A stretch of 64,000 nt of DNA from Chitinophagales bacterium (GTDB lineage Bacteria; Bacteroidota; Bacteroidia; Chitinophagales; UBA2359). Positions within the stretch are counted from its first letter, which is position 1. Each line of letters starts with the position of its first letter. The stretch is taken from the NCBI GenBank assembly GCA_041392475.1, contig JAWKLZ010000003.1:1137501-1201500 (forward strand), given 5' to 3'. The notes under the pieces are model-generated. The model was given only the letters and a program-made list of their open reading frames with translations, had not been told where the DNA came from and searched no databases. Made by a program: the position numbers and the translations under genes. Positions 44,205 to 53,542 of this stretch are shown here, piece after piece.

Positions 44205-44978
44205 ATGTTAAAAAGCATAGACATACAAATACTTACCGAGATTGCAGAAACTGCTGGCGATGCAATTATGGAAATTTACCAACAAGATTTTGAAGTAGAA
44301 ACAAAAGCCGACAAATCACCACTCACTTCAGCAGACAAAGCCTCAAATCAGGTAATCGTTGAAGGACTGCAAAAGCATTTTCCCGATATCCCGATTATTT
44401 CTGAAGAAACCAAATTGTTGAGCTATGATGAGCGAAAGAGTTGGGAATACTGTTGGGTGGTAGATCCATTGGATGGCACAAAAGAGTTCATCAAAAAAAA
44501 TGGGGAATTTACCGTCAATATTGCCTTGGTACACAATGGGGAAAGTGTATTGGGCGTGATTTATATTCCTGTCAAAAAACAGATGTACTACGCCAAAAAG
44601 GGTATGGGGGCTTTTAAAGTAGAGGATGGTGAAACAACCCAAATTCACACCACTGCAATCGAGCCCAACAAACCCGTCAAAGTGTTTATCAGCCGTTCGC
44701 ACCTCAATGAAGACACCCAAAACTATGTCGATGAATTGAAGAAAAAATATACGCAGATAGAAATGGTGTCGGCGGGTAGTTCGTTGAAATTCACCTTGAT
44801 AGCCGAAGGAGAAGCCCATATTTATCCTCGCTTTGCACCTACAATGGAATGGGACACAGCAGCAGGTCACATCATTGCAGAAGCGGCAGGGGCGACTGTC
44901 ACCAAACAACCAGAGGGCGTTCCATTGCGTTATAATCGTGAAAACTTGTTGAATCCGTACTTTTTGGTCACCTGTTAA
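44205..44978 (+). CDS. cysQ: 3'(2'),5'-bisphosphate nucleotidase
   Basis: The 257-residue enzyme removes the 3'-phosphate from PAP, the by-product of sulfate assimilation and sulfotransfer. Motifs of the inositol-monophosphatase fold are clear: SEETK and DPLDGTKEFI (Mg2+-binding) and EWDTAAGHIIAEAAG near the end. Length and KADKSPLTSADKASN at the N-terminus fit CysQ. No sulfate-assimilation gene lies next to it here. Confidence 0.93.
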   Translation: MLKSIDIQILTEIAETAGDAIMEIYQQDFEVETKADKSPLTSADKASNQVIVEGLQKHFPDIPIISEETKLLSYDERKSWEYCWVVDPLDGTKEFIKKNGEFTVNIALVHNGESVLGVIYIPVKKQMYYAKKGMGAFKVEDGETTQIHTTAIEPNKPVKVFISRSHLNEDTQNYVDELKKKYTQIEMVSAGSSLKFTLIAEGEAHIYPRFAPTMEWDTAAGHIIAEAAGATVTKQPEGVPLRYNRENLLNPYFLVTC

Positions 44979-45012
44979 AAATTAAGGCCTGCTTGTAGAT
45001 GTTAAGTCACAG

Positions 45013-45342
45013 TTGAATGTACAATTAGCAGTACTTAAATTTATTGACGATGGTATTCATTTTTTCTTTGTTCCTGCTTTAGATATAGTGGGTTATGGTC
45101 AAAGTGAAAGTGAAGCAGAAACTTCCTTTGGCTTAAGTTTAGAAGAATTTATAGAATATACTCTTCAAAAAAATACCTATCAAAGCGAACTTCAAGAATT
45201 AGGCTGGTCATTTTCTGATCAGCAACTAAATCCTCCTACTTTGGATTATTTAATTGCTGTTCGTGAAGATGTTAAAGAAATTGTCCAAAACAAGGAATTT
45301 AACAAAATCCATCACACTGTTTTTTTGCCTTCTATCAACTAA
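45013..45342 (+). CDS. Small HicB-like protein
   Basis: The frame encodes about 109 residues (VLKFIDDGIHFFFVPALDIVGYGQSESEAETSFGLSLEEFIEYT...), whose first 60 residues have the layout of a HicB-like partial RNase H fold: a strand, a short turn, VP-ALDI-GYG, then a helix with the spacing of HicB antitoxins. No HicA toxin lies next to it. The start is unsure: there is no in-frame ATG after the stop at 44983, so TTG 45013 or an earlier codon must be used. Confidence 0.6.
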   Translation: MNVQLAVLKFIDDGIHFFFVPALDIVGYGQSESEAETSFGLSLEEFIEYTLQKNTYQSELQELGWSFSDQQLNPPTLDYLIAVREDVKEIVQNKEFNKIHHTVFLPSIN

Positions 45343-45352
45343 AAAGTAAGTT

Positions 45353-46003
45353 ATGATAATTAATGTTAATCAATTCATTTACAGTAATTTTCAAATTCCT
45401 AAATTCACCTTAGAATCAAATAGAATGGTTAGACTCTGGGTGCAGATTCTCCCACAGTTTAAAGACGAGAAAGGAACGTATTTTGATATGAGAGAATTCC
45501 AGAAAAGCCTTGTTGGATTAGAACCGAATTCAAATATTGAGATTTATGAGGAGTTGAGAGTAAGTCCGTATCGAATTGACAATAAATGGTGGCAGGTTTT
45601 TAAGAAACGAACGGTACATGAATATCTTAAACAAAACTTCAATCTTGATGATGATTCAATATCAGAAAAATTAAACTTTTTTAAAATCAAACCAGAATAT
45701 AAAATAAACAGGTTAGGTTCTGGCCACCAAAAAGCCTTTTCTATTATTTGCGAATTCCAGAAATCCAAAAATGTTATCTTTGACTATTATGGGTTATCAC
45801 CTCAATCTGAAATAGAATTAACGAGTTATGTTCTGACTGAACTATATAAAGGAAAATCAGCAATTTGTTTTGATAACTTGCAATTTAAAGATGGTTCGAC
45901 TGATTCAAAAAACATAATAAATTTCAATATTTATAGGAAAGATAAGATTGGGGTGGACTACTATGAAGAAAAGAATGATTTTAAACTAAAAAGACGACTT
46001 TGA
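45353..46003 (+). CDS. Protein of unknown function next to HicB-like gene
   Basis: The ATG at 45353 lies ten bases after the preceding stop and begins a 216-residue soluble protein of unrecognised family. Notable segments are RLGSGHQKAFSIICEFQKSKNVIFDYYGLSPQSE and a Lys/Asp-rich C-terminus. The coding sequence is A+T-rich. It is probably co-transcribed with the HicB-like gene. Confidence 0.6.
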   Translation: MIINVNQFIYSNFQIPKFTLESNRMVRLWVQILPQFKDEKGTYFDMREFQKSLVGLEPNSNIEIYEELRVSPYRIDNKWWQVFKKRTVHEYLKQNFNLDDDSISEKLNFFKIKPEYKINRLGSGHQKAFSIICEFQKSKNVIFDYYGLSPQSEIELTSYVLTELYKGKSAICFDNLQFKDGSTDSKNIINFNIYRKDKIGVDYYEEKNDFKLKRRL

Positions 46004-46158
46004 GCTAAGTCGAACCTTAGAAGAAAAGACTATCGGCAACACCGCCTATGACGTTTAGTGTTCCTAACGGTCCACCGCCGCATATACAATCGATATTTAA
46101 AAATCACCACCCCCAATTTTTTGTCAATAATAGATAACCTATAAAGGCTCTTTTGCAA

Positions 46159-47211
46159 ATGGTAACCTCTTCAATATCTAATATCCAATATCCTCCCTCC
46201 CGCTTCGCCATCATCGGCTTCGGCAATATCGGCACTCGCCATGCCAAACACATTGTCAATCACCCCGATGCAGAATTGGTAGCTGTATGTGACATAGACG
46301 AATCCAAGCTGCAACACGAACTCATTGAAGCAAATAAAGACATCCTACTTTGTAGTGATTACCGTCTATTGTTGCAGCAAACGAATATTGATGTAGTAAA
46401 TGTTTGCACTCCAAATTACCTGCACCATCCCATGACGATTGAAGCATTGAAGGCGGGAAAACACGTAGTCTGTGAAAAACCAATGGCTATGTCTTCGCTG
46501 CAATGCCGAGAAATGATTGAAGCTGCCGAACAAAATGACCGTCAATTGTTTGTCGTGAAGCAAAACCGCTACAATCCGCCTGTCAAAGCGGTGAAAGAAC
46601 TCATTGAAGCGGGGCAGTTGGGACAGGTTTTTCAGGTATCTATCAACTGTTTTTGGAATCGAAATGCCAATTATTATCTGAATTCTACTTGGCGAGGCAA
46701 GAAGGATTTGGACGGCGGCTGTTTGTTTACACAATGCAGTCATTTTGTGGATATTCTGTACTATTTGGTGGGTGATGTGGAAGCAGTCAGTGGGATAGTC
46801 CACAACTTCAATCATCAAGATTTAGCCGAATTTGAAGATGCAGGGACGTTTTTATTGAAGGGAAAAAATGGGGCTTTGATTAACTTCAATTTCAGCAATT
46901 GCAGTTACGAGCAGAACATGGAAGGTTCGATTACTATTTTAGCCGAAAAAGGAACGGTCAAAATCGGTGGTCAATATTTGAATACAATTGATTATCAAAA
47001 TATTGAAGGCTTCAAAATTCCAGATTTACCACAAGGAAATGGTGCAAATGACTATGTGGGAGGTTACAAAGGTTCGATGTCCAACCACGATAAAGTAATT
47101 GAAAATGTGGTAGATACGCTGCAAGGTCGGGCAGAAATCGCCACGAATGGAGAGAATGGCAGAAAGGTGGTGGAAATTATTGAAGCGATGTATGAGAGTT
47201 GTCATGCTTAA
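46159..47211 (+). CDS. Gfo/Idh/MocA oxidoreductase (WlbA/WbpB-like)
   Basis: The 350-residue protein starts at ATG 46159. It has the NAD-binding motif IIGFGNIGTRHAKHI, the family motif NVCTPNYLHHPMTIEALKAGKHVVCEKPMAMS with the catalytic-type EKP, and the C-terminal domain of the family (DGGCLFTQCSHFVDILYYLVGDVEAV). The sequence resembles UDP-N-acetylglucosaminuronate 3-dehydrogenases, which act in amino-sugar synthesis; that substrate assignment is tentative. It lies upstream of a GH130-like lipoprotein. Confidence 0.8.
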   Translation: MVTSSISNIQYPPSRFAIIGFGNIGTRHAKHIVNHPDAELVAVCDIDESKLQHELIEANKDILLCSDYRLLLQQTNIDVVNVCTPNYLHHPMTIEALKAGKHVVCEKPMAMSSLQCREMIEAAEQNDRQLFVVKQNRYNPPVKAVKELIEAGQLGQVFQVSINCFWNRNANYYLNSTWRGKKDLDGGCLFTQCSHFVDILYYLVGDVEAVSGIVHNFNHQDLAEFEDAGTFLLKGKNGALINFNFSNCSYEQNMEGSITILAEKGTVKIGGQYLNTIDYQNIEGFKIPDLPQGNGANDYVGGYKGSMSNHDKVIENVVDTLQGRAEIATNGENGRKVVEIIEAMYESCHA

Positions 47212-47266
47212 AAGCCTGTAAATTATTCCTATCTTGGAAGATGCAACAAAACAAATGCCTTCCAAT

Positions 47267-48439
47267 ATGACTCTTCAAAAAACGCTTTTGCTCCTACTTT
47301 TGTCGGCCTCCCTTACCTTTTGGGCTTGTAAATCAGAAGTGAATCCAAATGTTTCTTCTACCAAGCAAACAACCGAAAAAAATTGGGCTTTAACCAACTT
47401 TGTGAAAGTTGATAGCCTCAATCCAATTCTCAAACCTTCGACCAATCTGATCTTTCAATGTCCCATCGCCCAACGCACCATGAAATGGGAAGAACGCAAT
47501 GTCTTGAATCCTTCGGCAGTGGTCAAAGACGGCAAAGTATATCTTTTTTATAGAGCGCAAGATTTGAAGGGAACTTCTCGTATTGGCTTAGCAATCAGTT
47601 TGGATGGCTTGCATTTTGAGAAAAATCCTATGCCTGTTTTTTATCCCGACAACGATTCTATGCAAGTCTATGAATGGAACTATCGAAAATTGGAAGGTGA
47701 TAGGGCAGCAAACAAAGAAGATTGTGTGTCCTGTTATTTTGACGGTGCGGAAGACCCTCGAATCGTTGAAAATGAAGCGGGAACGTACATCATGACCTAC
47801 ACCGCCTATGATGGCAAAACGGCTCGTTTGAGTTTGGCTTCTTCTAAGGACTTAATGAACTGGACGAAACACGGTTTGGTCTTGAACTCCGAAAAAGACA
47901 GAGATGCTTGGTCTAAATCGGGAGCGATTGTTTCCAAATTGGTGGGAAATAAAGTGGTAGCGACCAAAATTGACGGCAAATATTGGATGTATTTCGGAGA
48001 TACTCATTTGTTTATGGCAACTTCTAAGGATTTGATTCACTGGACGGTGGCAGAAAATGAGGAGAGTAAAAAACGGATTGAAGTGCTGCATCCTCGAATG
48101 GGCTATTTCGACAGCCGCTTGGTAGAACCTGGTCCCTATGCTTTGCTGCAAAAAGAGGGTATTTTGTTGATTTACAACGGCAGCAATGCCGCCAACTTCA
48201 ATGACCCCGAACTACCCAAATTTACATACAGCGCAGGTCAGGCATTGTTCGACAAAAATCAACCTTACAAATTGATAGACAGAACGGACACTTATTTCAT
48301 TCATCCCGACAAGGATTACGAGAAAGTGGGTGAAGTCAATGAGGTGTGTTTTGTGGAAGGATTGGTCTATTTCAAAGACAAGTGGTTTTTGTACTATGGA
48401 ACGGCAGATTCTAAGATTGCGGTAGCAGTGAAAGAGTAA
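47267..48439 (+). CDS. GH130-type glycoside phosphorylase/hydrolase lipoprotein
   Basis: From ATG 47267 (47255 is also possible) the product has 390 residues with a lipoprotein signal and lipobox LTFWA-C. The five-bladed propeller signature of GH130 is visible: LNPSAVVKDGKVYLFYRAQD, GLAISLDGLHFEKNPMPVF, GAEDPRIVENEAGTYIMTYTAYDG, SKDLMNW, EGILLIYNGSN and YYGTADSKIAVA. GH130 enzymes act on beta-mannosides or related sugars. It lies after a Gfo/Idh oxidoreductase and may be part of the same sugar pathway. Confidence 0.82.
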   Translation: MTLQKTLLLLLLSASLTFWACKSEVNPNVSSTKQTTEKNWALTNFVKVDSLNPILKPSTNLIFQCPIAQRTMKWEERNVLNPSAVVKDGKVYLFYRAQDLKGTSRIGLAISLDGLHFEKNPMPVFYPDNDSMQVYEWNYRKLEGDRAANKEDCVSCYFDGAEDPRIVENEAGTYIMTYTAYDGKTARLSLASSKDLMNWTKHGLVLNSEKDRDAWSKSGAIVSKLVGNKVVATKIDGKYWMYFGDTHLFMATSKDLIHWTVAENEESKKRIEVLHPRMGYFDSRLVEPGPYALLQKEGILLIYNGSNAANFNDPELPKFTYSAGQALFDKNQPYKLIDRTDTYFIHPDKDYEKVGEVNEVCFVEGLVYFKDKWFLYYGTADSKIAVAVKE

Positions 48440-48491
48440 AATTTAAGGAAAAGTGAATCGAATGTAAGAGATAGAAGAAAGACCTTTTTAG

Positions 48492-48499
48492 TATCTTTG
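48492..48499 (+). promoter_or_regulatory. TAnnTTTG -7 element before AAA/PD-(D/E)XK pseudogene
   Basis: TATCTTTG lies 21 bases before ATG 48521 and matches the Bacteroidota -7 consensus. Confidence 0.4.
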
Positions 48500-48520
48500 T
48501 TGAGTACCAAAATCAAGCGT

Positions 48521-50095
48521 ATGAAACCATTACCTCTAAATATCCAGACTTTTAAAAGTATTATTGACAAAAAAATACTCTATGTAGATAAAACCGAAGA
48601 GATTTGTAAATTGCTCGAATCTCCTATTGCATACTATTTTCTTTCTCGTCCTCGAAGGTTTGGCAAATCGTTATTGGTAAGTACTTTACAAGAAATATTT
48701 GAAGGGAATAAAGCACTTTTTAAAGGCTTGTATATCTATGACAAAATAAATTGGAAGAAACACCCTGTTATACGGATTGATTTTAGCAAACTCACCTATA
48801 AGAATGGTGAGAAATTGGAACAAGCGATTATTTCTCTGTTCAACGCGACTGCGAAAGAGCATGAGATAGCATTGGAGAAACCACAAATGAAAGAAAGCTG
48901 GGCAGAGTTGGTGGAGAAAATATATGAGAAAACTCAAGCTGAAGTGGTGCTACTGATTGATGAATACGATGCGCCAATTAACAGTTTTATTGATGAACCC
49001 CAAACATTGAAGGGCGTTCAAGATGTCATTCGAGAATTTTACAAAACGACTAAAGCATTGGATGGGTATTGGCGTTTTGTGTTTGTAACAGGAATTACCA
49101 AATACGCCAAATTATCCTTGTTTTCAGCTATCAACAATATTACCGATATTAGCATACATCCAAGATATCATGCTATTCTTGGAATTGGCATTGAAGACTT
49201 GGAAAAGTATTTTCATGATTATTTGCTCGTATTGGAAGAAAAGTTTCAAATGGATAGAACAACCTTATTGGCACACATTCGGTGGTGGTACAATGGTTAT
49301 TCTTGGAATGGGCGAGACAAATTTTTCAATCCGTATTCATTGTTGCATTTTTTTGACAGAAAGGAATTTACAAATTATTGGTTTTCAACAGGCACTCCTA
49401 CTTTGTTGGTTCAACAAATCAAAAAAAACAACCAATCTATTGCTAATTATGAAAAAATAGAAGTTACACATACGACTTTTGAAAGCTTTGAAGTAGAAGA
49501 TATGCCTTTGGATGCACTTCTTTGGCAGACAGGTTATTTGACCATCACTAAAGCAGATGCTACTATATATGGAGTAAATTACACCTTGTCTTTTCCGAAC
49601 AATGAAGTGCGGATTTCTTTTGTCAAACACATTTTGTCAACTTACACCAACTACAATCTGAGTCAAGTTGAAACCGATGTAAAATGATTGAAGCAGCATC
49701 TATTTGAAGAAAACTTCAAAGATTTCATTCAACTTTTGCAGCGATTTATTGGAGGAATCCCTTCAAAACTTCACATCTAACATGAGTATTATTACCATTC
49801 GCTTTTCTACATGATTCTCACCTTAGTAGGTGTCAAACTTCGCTTAGAAGAACGCTACTGCAAGGGAGACATTGATGGGGTTTTGGAGTTCAAAAACAAG
49901 GTATATATAATTGAATTTAAGTACAGCAAAGATGGTCGCCGAACCATGAAAGGATTGACGAATGATGCGCTTCACCAAATCAAAACCAAAGATTATGCCC
50001 GTCCTTTCATTGGGGAAAATCCTCAGCGCAAGATTTTGCTTTTGGGAATTGGGGTATTGAACAAGGAAGTAGGTTTTGAAGTAGAGATACTATAA
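48521..50095 (+). pseudogene. AAA-ATPase-like/PD-(D/E)XK nuclease gene with two in-frame stops
   Basis: From ATG 48521 the frame matches the AAA-ATPase-like plus PD-(D/E)XK family (SRPRRFGKSLLVSTL Walker A, VVLLIDEYDAP Walker B, WWYNGYSWNG, NYWFSTGTPTLL). It stops at TGA 49685-49687 and again at TAA 49778-49780, both in the same frame; downstream the frame continues as GDIDGVLEFKNKVYIIEFKY, the nuclease motif, to 50095. No frameshift is needed. An intact paralogue of 538 residues lies at 62,166-63,782. Without readthrough the protein lacks its nuclease. Confidence 0.85.
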
Positions 50096-50127
50096 AAATC
50101 CATTTATAAAAAAAATATTTTTTTAAC

Positions 50128-50382
50128 ATGATTCCAGAATACACCCCCATCAATTGTAGCTTCTACGATTATTTTGAAGCCTTTGCAGTCAAAAAACAAG
50201 TCGTTACCATCGTTTACTTCAATGAAAACGGTGATACCGAAACGGTTGAATCTCGTATCAAAGACCTTTTCAGTCGCAACAAAGTAGAGTATGTCCTGCT
50301 CGAGAATGACTTGGAAATTCGATTGGATTATGTGAAGGAATTGGAAGGGATGAAAAATGGGGGGTATTGTAAAAATGTTTAA
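50128..50382 (+). CDS. Rof-like Rho-binding antiterminator
   Basis: The 84-residue protein matches E. coli Rof: YTPINCSFYDYFEAFA at the start (Rof YQPINCDDYD), then IKDLFSRNKVEYVLLEND and EIRLDYVKELEG. Rof binds Rho and reduces termination. The start ATG 50128 has an A-rich leader. It follows the broken AAA gene by 32 bases. Confidence 0.82.
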   Translation: MIPEYTPINCSFYDYFEAFAVKKQVVTIVYFNENGDTETVESRIKDLFSRNKVEYVLLENDLEIRLDYVKELEGMKNGGYCKNV

Positions 50383-50396
50383 GAATGGAAAATCTA

Positions 50397-51014
50397 TTAC
50401 GGCCTATCTATCTTAAAACCATACACAACCCAATCAATGTCTTCGTTTTCACGCTGAAAAGCGAACATACAATAATATCCTAGAGGACTATTGGGGAATT
50501 TATATTTTGCATAAGCCACTGCAAAATTACCATTGGATAAAACATCAGAAAAGGCGATACGCATAGGAGAGTAAGTGATGGTGTCTGTGCCAAATACTTC
50601 GAAGTCGTAATCTGTTTCTTCAAAGCCTTGCGTCCAATAATCAGTAAATTCGTATTTGACTTTATTCTTGAAACTACAATCTCTTGGAGTTTCAATTTTC
50701 ATTTTTTGAAACTTACCTTGAGGTATGGTATCAAAGTACTTTGCACAGTAATTTTCTACATCAGATTCTCGAAAATCCCAGATATCATTGTTGATGAAAA
50801 ACTTATAGTAAACCGTATCTTCTACCACAGGAAAGGAAAAATAGGTATCCCAATTTGTTCCATCAAGTCGAAAATCTTCTGGAGCATCGTAGTACTCATA
50901 TCTTTGTTCTTTTAGTTCCTCCAATATGAGTTCATATATCTCACAATAACCCGATTCTACTTGTGCGAAAGTCCAATTTACTACAAATAGAAGAATGATT
51001 ATTAGGAATTTCAT
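50397..51014 (-). CDS. Exported protein of unknown function
   Basis: From ATG at 51014 the product has 205 residues with a Sec signal peptide (MKFLIIILLFVVNWTFAQ). An upstream in-frame start at 51041 would extend it and place it inside the bestrophin gene. The mature part is acidic and aromatic with several Cys (YCEIYELIL, YCAKYFDTIP, RDCSFKN, YYCMFAF), suggesting disulfides. No family is recognised. It probably is read with the bestrophin gene upstream on the same strand, ten bases away. Confidence 0.65.
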   Translation of the reverse strand: MKFLIIILLFVVNWTFAQVESGYCEIYELILEELKEQRYEYYDAPEDFRLDGTNWDTYFSFPVVEDTVYYKFFINNDIWDFRESDVENYCAKYFDTIPQGKFQKMKIETPRDCSFKNKVKYEFTDYWTQGFEETDYDFEVFGTDTITYSPMRIAFSDVLSNGNFAVAYAKYKFPNSPLGYYCMFAFQRENEDIDWVVYGFKIDRP

Positions 51015-51024
51015 TTTCAGTAAT

Positions 51025-52017
51025 TTACAATAAAAACCCATTCTCCGCCTTCACACCTTCAGGAATATTCTCATCATTGATCATCTGCCGCATATCAATC
51101 TCAATGCCACGAGCAATCGCCGTAATCGGCACATCATTGTAGGATCCTTCAAAAGGATTTTCGGAATAATCACCAATCATTTCCATCAAGAAAAACACCC
51201 ATATTGCCAAAGCTGAAAAAACAGGGGATAACCAAAATAGTAAAGGGGCCTTATCCTCAAAAATGCCCAACATACCCAAAGGAAACAAAATGCTGAAAAC
51301 TATCGTCACCCAAAGCGCAGTAGAAGCATATTGGCGAGGAAATGGAAAGTTTTTGATGCGCTCGGACTTGCCTTGGTCTTCATAAAAAGATACTATCAAA
51401 TCGTGAAAGGCGATGTGTCGGAAATCTTCAAAATAATTCAAATCTCTCAACTCCTGCAATCGTTTGGATTGAGTCGCCAAAATTTGAGTCGCAATGTTTG
51501 CCTTCGATTTATAGCCTTCAAATTCTGCTTCTGAGATAAAGTTCATTACCTCATCATCCAATTTTTCGTAATATTCCTCAGAAATATTAGGTGTATACAA
51601 ACCATTTACCCGTTCTTCGGTATGTTCCCACTCTTTGCTCAAACGCAACTGATAACGCAAAGCAGTCATCCAAGCTATATGTCTATAAATCAGTTCTTTC
51701 TTGACAGTATCCGCCTGTTCGCCTTGGACAAAAGCAACTATTGCAGCCCCAAAAGAACGACTATTGTTCACAATACTTCCCCAAATTTTTCGAGCTTCCC
51801 AAGTCCTATCATAAGAGCTATTGTTTTTAAAGCCCAAATAGAAAGCAACTGCTATACCGATGATACTAATAGGTTGCCAAGGCAGCGATAGTTCAATATG
51901 ATCGTGCAGAAAAACATGCAATAAATTGATAGTGAAGGCGTAAATTAGTGCATAAAAAAACGGTTTCTTTGACCAATTGAAGGTCATCCAAAATCCGTAG
52001 TGCCGTTTAGTGTACAT
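51025..52017 (-). CDS. Bestrophin-family (UPF0187) anion channel protein
   Basis: The 330-residue protein has four membrane segments: two near residues 20-60 (FYALIYAFTINLLHVFL, PISIIGIAVAFYLGF) and two near 230-275 (TIVFSILFPLGMLGIFE, LLFWLSPVFSALAIWVFFLM). The family motif FYLGFKNNSSYDRTWEARKIWGSIVNNSR is clear, as is the C-terminal ENPFEGSYNDVPITAIARGIEIDM. Bacterial bestrophins form pentameric ion channels. It is intact. Confidence 0.93.
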   Translation of the reverse strand: MYTKRHYGFWMTFNWSKKPFFYALIYAFTINLLHVFLHDHIELSLPWQPISIIGIAVAFYLGFKNNSSYDRTWEARKIWGSIVNNSRSFGAAIVAFVQGEQADTVKKELIYRHIAWMTALRYQLRLSKEWEHTEERVNGLYTPNISEEYYEKLDDEVMNFISEAEFEGYKSKANIATQILATQSKRLQELRDLNYFEDFRHIAFHDLIVSFYEDQGKSERIKNFPFPRQYASTALWVTIVFSILFPLGMLGIFEDKAPLLFWLSPVFSALAIWVFFLMEMIGDYSENPFEGSYNDVPITAIARGIEIDMRQMINDENIPEGVKAENGFLL

Positions 52018-52097
52018 ATACTTTGCCGTTTTTAGGTGATTCCAAGCCTTTTATCGCCTCTAAATTAAAACAAAATGTCAGAATACTAAAAACAAAT

Positions 52098-52709
52098 TCA
52101 ACGCACCAATACTTTGAAGCCAATATTGCGGCCAACCCCTTGAAAAATGGCTAAGTTTATCCACGACAAAGCTAATTTCTCCAATAATTCTACTCTATCC
52201 GATTTTCCAAAATCATAACAATTGGCAAAACCTATATCCTTAGCAAGTTGTTTTGCAGTGTTTTTAGCTCGGTTGCTGTTTCCAGCCATGAACATATCCA
52301 GTTGAAAGTCACCATATTTTGGGTCTTGCATATTTTCAAACCCTGTGGTATTGAAGCACTTGACAACTTCCGCTTTGGTCAAATCCTCAAAAGCATGGAA
52401 AGCAGTGGGGTAAGGAGTAGGATTTTTTTGAACAACATTAGTCGCATCAATTATTATTTTTTCTGCAACATCTCCAAATTCATCTGCTAAATCAAGTGCA
52501 ATATGCGGCGGAGTTGCGACCAAAATTACTTCTGCCAATGCAACTGCTTCCGAAACAGTATGCACCGATGTATGGTCATTCTCCAACAAGTCTTTGCCTT
52601 TGAAATCGTTGGTATTCTGAACTCCTAAGTGAATTTCATGTCCAGCTTTTGACCATTGAGTCGCCAATGCTCCTCCAACATTTCCAGTTCCTATGATTGC
52701 GATTTTCAT
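52098..52709 (-). CDS. NADPH-dependent F420-reductase-like NAD(P)-binding protein
   Basis: The 203-residue protein has a Rossmann motif IIGTGNVGGALATQWSKAGHEIHLG at residues 5-29 and resembles the F420H2:NADP+ oxidoreductase family (YPTAFHAFEDLTKAEVVKCFNTTGFENM, DMFMAGNS). In bacteria without F420 such proteins act as general NAD(P)-linked reductases; the substrate is unknown. It lies directly after a DJ-1-like gene on the same strand, and both are divergent from an HxlR regulator. Confidence 0.85.
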   Translation of the reverse strand: MKIAIIGTGNVGGALATQWSKAGHEIHLGVQNTNDFKGKDLLENDHTSVHTVSEAVALAEVILVATPPHIALDLADEFGDVAEKIIIDATNVVQKNPTPYPTAFHAFEDLTKAEVVKCFNTTGFENMQDPKYGDFQLDMFMAGNSNRAKNTAKQLAKDIGFANCYDFGKSDRVELLEKLALSWINLAIFQGVGRNIGFKVLVR

Positions 52710-52747
52710 AGATAAATTTTTAAGTGAAAGTGAATGAAATACTTATT

Positions 52748-53512
52748 TTAAACCGATAACATTTCTACAACCAATTCAGCCGCAGCAGCACCTGAATTTT
52801 GCTGTTGTCCTGTGATTAAGTTTCCATCTGCAATGGCATAGGCGGAAAAAGGAGCAGCTACTTTGAAAGTCGTTCCTGCTATTTTTTTAGCTTCAGTTTC
52901 GATGCGGTAAGGTTGAATTTTCATTCCCACGGCTTGATCTGCAAACTCTTCTTCACTATCTGCAAAACCTGTCCAAGTTTTACCTGTCACCAAAAGTTCT
53001 CCATCCGTTTTTTTAGCCTCCAATAGCAAAGTTGTTGAATGACAAACCGCAGCGCTGGGTTTTGCCGATTCATAAAAAGCTACAAACAACTTTTCCAAGC
53101 TTTTGTTTCCCCTAAAAGTGTACATTGGCCCTTGACCCCCTACTAAAAAAATGGCATCAAAATCACCAATTTTCACTTCCTCCAGTTTCTGGGTATTTTC
53201 GAGCATTTGAAGGAAACTCTCTTGCTGCAAATAGCCCAAAGAAACCACATCGTGAGCAGAATAGCCACTTGCATCTATTGGATTGGAATAAACATCCATT
53301 TCAATTTTCCCACCTTCAGTAGAAGCCAAAGTTACTTCAAAACCAGCTTCTTGGAATACCCTTAATGGATGGGTCAATTCAGCAGCCCAAAATCCAATCG
53401 GCCAACCTGTTTGTTTAGAAACCGTTGGACTACTCGCTACCATCAATATTTTTCCTTTTGAAGGTGCGCCGTGAAAATGTACGTATTGTTGAACTTCTTT
53501 TATTTGAGACAT
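52748..53512 (-). CDS. DJ-1/PfpI (Hsp31-like) family protein
   Basis: The 254-residue protein has the catalytic Cys in the nucleophile elbow AAVCHSTTLLL, the Glu in GFWAAELTHPLRVF and the loop AIFLVGGQGPMYTF. Hsp31-like members act as glyoxalase III-type or chaperone/protease-like enzymes against reactive carbonyls. It forms a minus-strand pair with the reductase at 52,098. The HxlR regulator lies on the opposite strand across a gap that contains a MITE. Confidence 0.88.
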   Translation of the reverse strand: MSQIKEVQQYVHFHGAPSKGKILMVASSPTVSKQTGWPIGFWAAELTHPLRVFQEAGFEVTLASTEGGKIEMDVYSNPIDASGYSAHDVVSLGYLQQESFLQMLENTQKLEEVKIGDFDAIFLVGGQGPMYTFRGNKSLEKLFVAFYESAKPSAAVCHSTTLLLEAKKTDGELLVTGKTWTGFADSEEEFADQAVGMKIQPYRIETEAKKIAGTTFKVAAPFSAYAIADGNLITGQQQNSGAAAAELVVEMLSV

Positions 53513-53542
53513 ATTTATAAAAAATTAAGGGTTTGATATTTT

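Noticed and set aside
44343..44909. 188-codon minus-strand frame inside cysQ
   Set aside because: It overlaps a complete cysQ with all catalytic motifs and shows no domain of its own.
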